64,000 nucleotides of DNA from Oxytricha trifallax. Taxonomy: Eukaryota > Ciliophora > Spirotrichea > Sporadotrichida > Oxytrichidae. The DNA lies in assembly GCA_000711775.1 (NCBI GenBank), contig ARYC01001903.1, forward strand, positions 48,030 through 112,029, read 5' to 3'. The notes under the pieces are model-generated. The model saw only the letters and a list, made by a program, of their open reading frames with translations. It ran no database searches and was not told where the DNA came from. A program made the position numbers and the translations under genes. Positions 37,601 to 48,000 of the stretch are shown here, in pieces. Position 1 is the first letter of the stretch. Every line of letters starts with the position of its first letter.

Positions 37601-38731
37601 CACTCTCTGATACTTAAAGTAGAAGGCTTGATATTATTAGGGTGTCTTCTTCACTTTCTACTTGAGTTAATGGAGGTGTCTTTTATAATCAAATTAATAA
37701 AATTGTAAGAAACTTTTCTTTAGTATTAAACCTTAATATTATTCTATATTTATTATAATATAATTTATTTTAATAATATAATGAATGACAATTTTTTATT
37801 TAAATTCCAACTCTCCGATCCCTTTTAGCTTCTTTTTATTCATATATTTTTTTTAAAAAAAACTTATTTAATATAATTTATTGTTATACTTACCAGAATA
37901 AGTTAATTTGTTTTTATTCATGTTAGATCTAGAAGCGTTGGTCTAATGTGAAGGCAAAAACTATCTCACACTAAGAACTTAATCGTCTTATGGTTGTTAA
38001 TTTTCACTGTTTTTTATAGCTATATACATTTATTTATATGCAATATACACTTATTTAATGGATTATAAATCCACAAGAACAAGTGGATTGTGGCTGGGCT
38101 TGAATTAAGTCAAGCTTTTCTTTCTCAAATGCGGTGCTTCCCCATGCCCTCTGTTATTCTATACTTTGACGCTATTCTATTCTTGATTATTTTGCGTGCT
38201 GTTTCTGTTGCTCATACTATTGCTGAAATTCTTGCTTGCTCCCAGACTATCATCAGAATGTTTAAAGTGGTTTTACTTGTTTGCGTTGCTACTGCCAGTG
38301 CTGCTCAGTTTATTCAAGTGTTTTACTGTCTAGGAGTGGTGCTGACTATGTCCTTGTTTTAGAGCATCGTTTCTATACATTTGCACGTTTTATTTCAGGT
38401 TTTGATTGGAATTCAATTAATGCACCATTACACTACTCTAAGAGTTCATAATATAATTAGAGTTACTTTCCTTTTCAACAACTTTCGTATTATTGTTAGT
38501 ATTGCTATTATTTATATGATTGTTTGAACTTTACTATTAAGTTGACTGTTAATTTGAGCTGTAATTGTTTAGTGAAGCAGATAAAGAGTGGGATTGATGG
38601 TGAACATTATGGGTGTTAGGATGGGGCTTGAGCTAAAAGTTAGAGAGTGAGGAGTTCACTAGTTAGATTTATTGTTAGGGTTACTGTTTATTCTAAAATA
38701 TTGCTGCCATTGAACCTTTTAAATCGTTCAT
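34693..38731 (-). CDS. Leucine-rich-repeat plus ankyrin-repeat protein with Q-rich N-terminus
   Basis: Domain order: a Gln/Asn/Ser-rich N-terminus from MNDLKGSMAAIFQNKQQPQQ (38731) to about 38060; a possible 31-nt GT-AG intron; a linker; six or more LRRs around 37570-37150 (VQILNIRGNEITRIEEEI, LRKLDARNNKIKEISPHI, LKVLRIDHNELSLLPNEIG, LRQLYLHGNKFANFP); then about five ankyrin repeats at 36900-36240 (RQRTPLHNAAVKGDNGVLEG, DNCTPLCLAIREDNFEAAVI, GSPLHLAVVKVEVWIVKKL, NWAPLHAAVRKG). A long Ser/Asn/Gln-rich tail ends in TGA at 34695-34693. Both repeat types are protein-interaction scaffolds; no catalytic domain was seen. The interruption at about 37900-37665 begins GTAAGTATAAC and may be a long intron or contain an IES. 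An alternative start is the ATG at 38029. Confidence 0.7.
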
Positions 38732-38861
38732 ATTAAAATTAGGATTCTATACTTGTGTGCTTCAAAATGTATTAAGATATTAGTGAAATAAATCTTTTAG
38801 CAAAATATAATCAATTAATCATAGTAGTGTTATGTATAAATTTGACGTAATAATGGCATTT

Positions 38862-41800
38862 TCAGTTAAATAAATTAACTGTCTTTATAATCTTATCGTT
38901 TGATTTCTAGGTATCGTTTATAGTTGAAAACATAGCTAAATCTCTGATTACTTCAGAGTGGGTTTTGGGGTTTAATCTTAGTAATCTTTTTTAATCAGGT
39001 TGCTTACCAATTTCTTTCTTGAGACCTTAGAAATCTTTCTTAAATACTATTGTAATATTCAGGAATAAATCAAATGTAAAATAATAATTTATTAATTGCA
39101 GTATTTTTATGATAAATTTCTATAAATAATGGCTTTTTCGATATTAAATATATAGTTTGAATAAGTTTATCTTGCTAATTAAAATTGAATTTAGTTTCAA
39201 ATTTATCGTCTAAGAATATATATATTTCAAATAATGTTTTATTTTGACTTGAAAACTGATCTTTCTGTATAAAAATTATTTTATTTAATTTATATTTCAG
39301 AACAAATGTATTCTTACAATAACCTTAGCATCTTTTGCCTATTCTCACACATTTATGATAATTTATCTTCACTATTGTCTCTCATTAATTTCTTAATGTT
39401 TATCCTAGTTTTTCTCATTATATCATCAAATTCCTATTGTTCCTTCATAGATTTTGTATCAGAAATATTACTCATATTCCCTTATGTATTTTGATTACTT
39501 TACTTTTAATTAATGTCATCAGAATTCTAGTTATAATGTCTCAATTTCAATGGCAACGGAGAATTCAAAATTGAATTTGGCTAGGAATTCTTGAAGTTAA
39601 AGTATTATGGTTCTTTCTTGTTTGATATAATCATGTTTTAGGAGTTATTAAGATGATTTCTTAGTCTTTAGCTTAACTAGTTTGGGGACTCATCTATTTT
39701 TTCATCTATAGATAGTGTAAAATCGGAGCCCTATACTTTTTAATGTCCATTTCTAGAGATTTATCGCAGATTAAGGTCTAAATGTTAATGATTAGACATA
39801 TAATCACTCATTTGGCTTTAACCGTTTTTAAATCTCTCATAGTACTCATTGATACCAGGAGATTTCTTTGGAGGGCTGTATTAATAATCAATTTATTCAA
39901 TGGGAATTTAGCTTTAATCTAGTACTATACTTTGTTGGAAGGGGATGTTGGGTGAGTGGAATGTGTTATCCAAGGAAGAAGCTGATTTACGAGATTGCAA
40001 GACATCTAGAGGGACTAAGTTTAAAACGGGGGAGTTTTATGATTAGTCAGATTAAATGATAACAGTGTGCTGGTTATCATGGCTGCTTGTGTACTTTCGC
40101 TCTTTCTTCTTCTTAATCTTCATTATTTCTAAGATATTTTTAATGCTAGTAAGCTGATCTGGTCTTGAAGCAGTAAAGTTAGGGTTTAATGGAGGTTTCT
40201 TTTGATGTTTATTAAGAGGCTTTCTTTGATAAATTTTAGGGAGATTTTATTCATCTTTGTTTTGTTTCTTAATATTTTCGTTTTACTTTGCTCCTAGCTT
40301 CAAAAGTTAATTTTCAGACTCTTCTGATAGTAAGGTTTTGGGTAAATGTAGATGGTTTCTTCTCTAAGCGAGAAATTCCTTCTACTTAAGTGAGGCCACA
40401 TGAAGTTCTTTACCATCTTTGATATTCAAATATTGCAAATTGGTAAATTTCTCAGCTTTCTCTAGATCTTCGAGTGACTTGGAAGATCTCAAGATGATTT
40501 CTTAATTCTCTTGTAAACGCTATTTAAACTTATGAATCAGATACTTTGAAGCTGAGGATGAGCTATTTTCGTTATTTTATTTCATATTCAGTAAAGTTGG
40601 CATTAAATTGATTTTTGCTTTATTTAATTAATGAGTCGTTTTAAGAGATTTTGAATCAGCAGGTGGACTGTTATGTCTTACAACGTTTGTTTCAATTTTA
40701 TCATTCCAAAATTAGAGATTTAAAATATTTTAATCATTGTGATCTTCTATTTATGAACCCATCCATATGTAGAAATTTTCAAAATTACTTAAATTTGATA
40801 TTTTTTTAAATTTTACAATCCTTAATTTTACCTAGATTATATTTTAATGTTTTAAAAAAAACAAAAACTATCTTTTTTTTCATTAATATATTCCAAATTA
40901 GTTTATATATGAGAATTTAAGTATAAATTTATTCATTTAAAATTTTCAATATATGTATTAAATATTTCGGAACACCCCTAAATCTACTTAAATGAAGCTT
41001 GGCCTTAATTATTCTTCACTCATATTTCTTTTATGAAAGTATGGTAAGTTTTGCATCTTATCATTCTATTTCAAATTTGGAGATAAATGTAATGATGATT
41101 TACTGTTTTATTGAGTTAAACTATTATCAGTGCCATAATTGATCCCTATGCCTGTTTAATTTTAATTTACTTGTGCAATGTTAATATTCATATTTGAAAG
41201 CCTTGATTGTGCTTTGCTTATTCTTTTAACAGCTATAATGTTTCTTTGCTTCAATTAAGAGGCACGATTTGACCACTTTTAAGTGTTAAATGTGATTTTA
41301 GTGGTGTTCTTGCTGTTGCCATCTTTGTTGCTGTTTACATGTAAGTTGCTTGTCTTGTCAAAATTTCCATTTTAATATTGTCTTTTATAGTCATCTAAGA
41401 CTGATGGAGTTACTTCGGGTAATGCAAAAGATCGCTCACGCTTATGTTAGGGATTATCTATTTTCAATTCTTGTTTGTTATTCACGATATCCATAATTTC
41501 TTGATTCTTTTTATCGAGCATGTCAAAATCTAAATTCTCAACATCTTTGATCTTAATCAGACAGCGTTAAATGTTTTATTCTATATTGTGTAATTTAAAA
41601 TCTAAGCTTTTCTGAGATTACTATCGAGATGCCAAAAATGAATTTGAATTCTACACAGATCTTAAAAGTCTTACATTTTTCTAGTTTTTAATGTTCAAAG
41701 CAGAGGAGATGTTTAAGTTACTAACAATATTCGTTTATTAAGTCAGAATTTTACGGTTAATTTAGTCATCTTGGGAGTTTAATTGTAATTTTGGTAAATT

Positions 41801-41959
41801 TGTGGTATCTTCAAGTTTTGACATTGAAGATAAACTATATCTGATTTAAGCATTTCTAAAGTGGTTCAGAGATTTCGATTGTATGTCTCTTAATTCAATC
41901 AGCTTAGAAAGGTATTAAAGCTAGTTAAGCTGTTTACTCTACGTTTTATAATCCTGCAT
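38862..41959 (-). CDS. Long hydrophilic Ser/Gln/Asn-rich protein, unknown
   Basis: Starts MQDYKTQSKQLNQLQYLSKL (41959). Near-continuous frame of about 940 codons with dense TAA/TAG Gln codons, one IES of about 199 bases and one GTAAG...TATACAG intron (39317-39265). Pieces such as IKDVENLDFDMLDKKNQE, RSSKSLEDLEKAEKF, KQKEFLAQRRNHLHLPKTL and FDDIMRKTRINIKKLMRDN are charged and helical or coiled-coil-like. It ends ...DKIIKTVNLFN-TGA at 38864-38862. No family recognised; probably a structural or disordered scaffold protein. Confidence 0.6.
40786..40993. other. IES with a 9 bp pointer in the hydrophilic gene
   Basis: Minus-strand ATTTAAGTA at 40993-40985 and 40794-40786. Excision of about 199 AT-rich bases joins the upstream frame (RNMSEEQLRPSFIQV) to a frame that stays open into the downstream SSSSASKYLIHKF segment. 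A competing frame just downstream also looks protein-like for about 55 residues, so the local coding solution is not final. Confidence 0.6.
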
Positions 41960-42069
41960 AGTGAATATTTTATGTTATCTTATTTTAATACTATTGATTT
42001 AATATATTTCATCAATTCTGAATCTGATTGTTTATTTATTCAATTTCGTTGCAATTTATTGACTTTACA

Positions 42070-42080
42070 ACTTAACCAGA
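42070..42080 (+). repeat. Inversion pointer ACTTAACCAGA, plus-strand copy
   Basis: First bases of the plus-strand CFAP61 block. The same 11 bases occur in reverse complement at 51303-51313. Joining through them gives EFHLTQPDDYFLEHPTDDYE in frame. The inverse orientation means joining needs an inversion, not a deletion. Confidence 0.82.
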
Positions 42081-45000
42081 TGATTACTTCTTGGAGCACC
42101 CCACAGACGATTATGAACTGGTTTGCAACATTTAAAGCGAACAAGAATTTTTGATGACTACTCTAGAAATATTTGGCTTACCAGATAAATATGTTGATGG
42201 TAATGGTCACTTCCCAGAATGGGGTATGGAAAAGAAGGACGATAAATTAGCTGCAGCTAGACGCAGAGCACTTGCTAACAAGCAAAAAACTAAGAAAACT
42301 AATGCAGCTTTGCAAAGAATCAAGAAGGAGAGAGGTTTAGATGTCAAGCAAGACAATGATCAAAAGCCAACTCACTTCGATTTAGCGCCATTCCTGAAGG
42401 CACTTAGAAGGTTCTTAGGGTGCAATGGTGAAATGAGATCTAAGCTTAGAATGATGCTAAGAAATGAAATGCATCTCATTAAGAAGATCTTTGTTGATGA
42501 GTATGGTGAAATTTCATTCAAGAAGTGTGTCAATATTCAAGAATTTGGAAAGAAACTCAATGAAAAGGGTATAGTCCTAGATCCTTAAGTCTCAGAAAAC
42601 ATTGGTGCCATCTTTATCTGCTTTGGTGATATTCAATACGAGCTTAAAATGACTTACCGTATGCCTGAAGAATCAGAGGAAGAAAAGCGTGCTGCAGCTC
42701 TCAAGAAAATGAAAGAGGAAGAAGAGAAGAAAGCAGCTGCAGAGGGGGACACTAAAAAGAAGAAAGCTAAAGCTTAAGAAAAGCCACTTGAAGAGGAAGA
42801 AAAGAAGGAGGAGTAAAAGAAAGAACCACCTCAACCTATTAAGGTCTGGCTTTTTCAAACTTCCATTCATGATTTGCTATTGAGCATGGATAAAATGGCT
42901 GACTACGACTATGTATTAAGTGACTTGGACATAATGAGAGCAGACTTGACAGAAGAAAAGCTGAAATTAGCAGGCAAGAATAACTCAATGACTGATGGAA
43001 ATGATAGATAGAAACTGCAAGCAAGACCATTAACTTCAGGTGGATCAAGAATGAACCACAATGCTAGCAGTATGAGCAACAATCATATTTATTTAATATA
43101 TTTATCTACCGGGTTATTTCATTGTATCTTTTTAATTAATTGGAACATTATTTTGAAATAAACTCATTAAATATTTATAAATAATAAGTGATATCAAGTA
43201 TCAAATACAATTTTATTTAATAAGAATTATATTAAATGAATTGAACTTTATAAATAGTGTTTAATGTAAATAACTTTTTTTAAACAATATATTGATTTTT
43301 AGTAAATGCTGGTGTTAACATTTCAACAAATAGCATCCACGCTGGTATCTACAGCGATGACTAACACTACAACGATATAGTAACAAACTTGGAAGACTTG
43401 GACACAATTCCAGACCCCCCTGAAAAAGCCAAGAATGCCTTCGCAATCACTCTCTTCTGTATGGAGGCAGCTTTCGATTCAAGATCTAAAGATTTCTTGA
43501 AGTATGCTTTCGACCGATTCCCAGACAGAGACTACCTTCATTCAAAACCCCAAAACCCCTTAGTGAGGTTTATAAGTGCTTTGATTTGTAGGGTATAGTT
43601 GGGGTCTTATTGGGGTTAGTAGAGAAAACGCAGGTTTTTTATGAATTTAATGAATATTTAATGAGTATTACTGTACTTAATTCAAACAAATTTTATCTGC
43701 TTATCTTTGTGATACCTCTTGAATTTAGCAGTCTGTAGTTGTTCTAGTATATCATCTAATGATTATCGTGGATATGCTGGAGCTTTTACGATGACCATCT
43801 CAACTATCTTCTTAATTTCATTGCATATTTCATCTTGCTTAATATGTTTAGCAGCCAAACTTATTGATTATTTCTCATGTTTTGTTCCAAAGTATGACAT
43901 ACTTTCCATATCGCACTCTAAGATAATTGCAGCTACCGCCCAAACATCCCATTATACAGAGCCATTTGTCCATTTCTCTCTTATAGGGAAGTATCCTGGA
44001 GTGCCTAAAACCTTAGCTAAAGTCACTATCTCTTGTCTTATTGCTCTGTTGAAATCTATGACTACTACTTCTAAAGGGCAGAGATTTAGCATTACATTTT
44101 CTGGCTTCAAATCTCTATGAACACACCCTAGATCATGGAGCTCTTTCACACCCTTAGTCATATCTGTGAGTATCTCATTCAAATCATCAGGATATCTATT
44201 ATGGTAGAGATACTCTCTTAGAGTCATTTCAAACTTCTTGAGTCTCAATGCAATAAAACCATGACCAAGTATAACTCCGTCGAGCTTAGCTAAGTTCTTG
44301 CATTATCTTTTCTAAGCCTCTCTCAGTACTATGTATTCATTTGCAAACTCATTTTAATATTGCTCGTTCTTAATGAGATACTTGAATGGATATACCTTGT
44401 ATGCGAATTCATCAACAACTATAAGTTTTACCTTGTTAGGTACGTCAATATTCAAATAGTTTTCAATACAGCTGCTTATGTCGACTGCATTTAATGCAGG
44501 TATATACATTGCTCTCTCTTATAAGCATGCAATATACATACCATTTGCTGGTTGGTTCATTGACTCAAACCGCTTCTATCTCTTAAGTCTCTCCTACTGT
44601 TCTATTTGTGAATCAAGAGAGTTATTTTTTCTTTTAGCAGGTACAAGCTTTTAAGTTTCCTCATCTTTAATCAGGAATTCGCTTAGATGATGCTTTTGCA
44701 TATGTCTCTTTACTTTAGCTGAGTGCGTATAAGACTTCATGCAGGTAGTGCATTAGTATCTACCATCTACTTTATCATGCTTGAAGTAGATCTTAGCTCT
44801 ACCAGAGTGTACCTCTTTGATGTGTCTCTTCAAGCTAGACTCAGTTGAGAAGAAATTTTAGCAGTCTTCACATTAAAATGTTTTAATTTTTTCTATTGGT
44901 TGCTGTTCCTTATCTTCCTCAACCAATTCAACTTATGTTTAAACTCCCATCTCAGCACTCTACTTCTTGTTTTAAACTTAAATTTTAAAGACCTCAGCTT

Positions 45001-48000
45001 CAAACTCTAGAGCTCTTAGCTCTACCTCCTTTTCAATATAAATTACTTCTGGTTTCTTGGAGGAGCCAAAGTTGAGCAATGATTAACCTGTTCCAAGAGA
45101 AACTGCCTTACGATTTAAGTTAGCCGCCATGTTTAAATTCAATTTTAAATTTCTATTATTAATAAGTAAAAACCTCACTGGCTATACTAACTTTGTATAG
45201 GAGCTGGCACTGCAACAACAATGGTTGATTCTTAGGTGTTAGACATCATATTTATACTTAGTTTATAACTATAAATTTTCTAATTTTATGCTTAATATTT
45301 TTAATTTTGGTACCAACTGAGAATAAATTCAGGTTGGTACTGGTACCAATTAGGTTTTGAACCATTTTGGAACTTTTCCATTAAAACCTCATTAGTTAAA
45401 AACTAGGTACTAATTAAGTTTTGGTACTATTAAATTTGTACCAATTAAATTTAAACGAATTTAGTACCGGTAATAATCAAATTTAAACAAATTTAGTACT
45501 AATTTAATGGAACTAAATTGATAAAAATGGAGCTCCATCTCTGAAGTTTGTTACAGCTTCTGCCAGCTTTCTCCACGTATCCTTACCAGGTTGACCTCCT
45601 ATAAGATGCCCATATTTAATACTAAGATTTTTAACAGTAAGATCCAGAACTCTATATATTAAAATTTGAAATTCAATAACAAGAGAAGGAACGAGAAGGA
45701 ACAAGGATGGAATCTATAAGTACTGCAATGAAGAGGATTGAAGCTTAAGAAATGATCTCAAGATTTAGAAGCAAGGAAGATCTCTATCGATACCTCACTT
45801 AGCATGGTAAGCATGTGACATATACTTAATCATATATTATAGTGGGTTTATTCCTTCCAACGATGGAAGGTACCAAAATTTCATTCTTAAAAGCTATACT
45901 CTGCGATGAGAAGAAAGCCTTCAAAAACAGTGAAATAAAGTTGATAGATATACCAAACTACCCAGAGATTTCAGTCACTAATCTCTACGAGGATGCGATG
46001 AAAGATGAAGAGTTGGTAGTTTATCCTTCCTACCAAGAAACAACTCTCTAACAAGCTTCCAGAAAGGAGCTTCTTCTTTGGAGTTCTTGGCACTTTAAGA
46101 GAGAGTTATCTCAGAGAGATCATTGAAGAAGCTCACAAAAAACGCTACTCTATTTCTCCTGAAGATTAAAAGAAGCAAGGCATACTAATAAGCGAGACCT
46201 GGCTCGCTGAGCTTAAGAAGCACCCATTCCTCTCTAGTAAGCTTTGATTCATAACTTTGTAGGGAAACCTGGAACTGGTATATTCCTAATGAAAGAGCAT
46301 GCGAAGGTTCACAGAGAGAGAAAGTCATAGACTATTTATGAAGTGAGCAAAAGACTTTATAAAGATGTCTAAAAGCCAGAAGAAATGAACATAGATGCAG
46401 GAGCTGGCACAAAGAGAAGAAATATGGGTCCAAGCAAGCCATAAGAAGAGGAGAAGAAAGAGAAGCCAAACCCCTTTATGGGCCAATTTAATATGTGAAT
46501 ATATTCATTCGTTTAAATCTAAAACTTATTTATAAACATTCATTCTTCCTTCTCTCGCACAAACTGTTGTCTTATCTACGCTTACTCTCTACAGCTGCTT
46601 TGAATCAAGTCTACTGTATCGATAGGCAAGTCATGCATAAGATGATACAGCAGCAGCTTCTTGTAGTGAGTCTTGATTTAACTCCAGTAGAATTCTATTC
46701 CATTAAATTAAGGACTATAAGGAACGTTATAAACAGGAGTTAAGTTTAGGTCTTCATAAGCTTTCTTAGACTCCTTAGTCTTATGAACTGAAAGGTTATC
46801 AGCAAACAGGATGATCTCTTGGTTGCTATACTTCTCTCTGAGCTTATGTAGGAACTCTATATACTACTCTCGCTTAATAGAGCGAGGGTGAATCACATAA
46901 CTCTCTAAGCCTGAATCTTCACTTATACCAGCTAAAATTGCATGGGTGACTACCTTCACCTTTTAGTAATAAACTTCTATGTTATCATACTTCTTGTACC
47001 ATGACTTATTAATAAAAGTGTTGAACGTAAACACAGCTTCATCTGCATGATGAACTTGATGTTATTATCAATAGCTCTCTGCATTTAATCATATATATAG
47101 TTTAAATTATTACTATAAAATGGCACTGTAAAATCAATCACTCTCTTCACTCTGTTGACAGTCTTGAAAGTAATACCATTTCTTCTATAAATGTTGGCTA
47201 TAGTCTAAGGAGAGATGCGCATATCAGGAAACTTGCGATGAACATTACAGCTCGCTAGTCTAGAGGAAAGTGTGCCCAATACTTTAAAGTCTTAGAGTCA
47301 CAGAGGTGGTCAATATGGTGCTGTGAGAACTTTTATTTTCTAGCAGGATGCTTTCAAGTACCAGAATTAAAATGCTAAACAGCTAACATGCAGTGATACC
47401 TAACAGTAGAGGCACTCTTGTGTAAGAGCTTTGCAATAGCTGCATAATTCAATACTGGCTTGACTTAATCTATATTAATACTCGTACCATACCTAAGCTG
47501 AAGCAGTAAATCTAAATATTTCTCATCATAAATCGACCCTAAATTTCGCTAATTTCTATTTCTCATTTTGTAAATAGGCCTAATTTCTCTACTAACCCCA
47601 ATAAGACCCCAACTATACCCTACAAATCAAAGCACTTATAAACCTCACTAAGGGGTTTTGGGGTTTTGATTGTTACTCAACCTCATACAGTTTCTGAGAA
47701 TTCATTACTGCAAAAATTCACTTTGGTTTAAAAGAAGTCAGAGAATACTTTCTCACATGTACTCTACATCATTCATAGAGATGAACTTCTTGAGCAAGAT
47801 CTCCAAATTGAAAGATCTGTGGCCGCTAATTTATAAAATACTAATCATAATGGAAAATTGCAGAAGTTTATTAGCATAGGGAATAGTATTAGTTTTAAAT
47901 GTGTAATTTAGACTAGATCAAGGAACTTATCGACAACTTAGAAGACAAAGAAAAGATCTACGAAGCAGCCTATGAAGCAACTTTAAATCCAGACTCCCCT

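Larger units (their letters stand above)
43543..47668. mobile_element. TBE-family (telomere-bearing element) transposon inserted in CFAP61
   Basis: 4,126 bp bounded by 85 bp inverted repeats identical by eye, each starting CAAAACCCCAAAACCCC, i.e. the C4A4 telomere repeat of spirotrichs. The flanks carry ATT at 43540-43542 and 47669-47671, matching the ANT target duplication known for TBE elements. Three ORFs match the known TBE cargo: zinc-finger/kinase protein (-), a ~26 kDa ORF (+) and a DDE transposase (-). TBEs are limited to the germline nucleus and are removed from somatic DNA; their transposases are implicated in genome rearrangement in Oxytricha. This copy sits inside the CFAP61 coding sequence. 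Confidence 0.93.

Noticed and set aside
38090..38362. Hydrophobic plus-strand frame of 90 codons
   Set aside because: Antisense of the Gln-rich N-terminus of the LRR/ankyrin gene.
43551..43560. C4A4 repeat read as a real chromosome end
   Set aside because: The repeat occurs as part of an 85 bp inverted repeat at both ends of a transposon with a target duplication, not at a DNA terminus.
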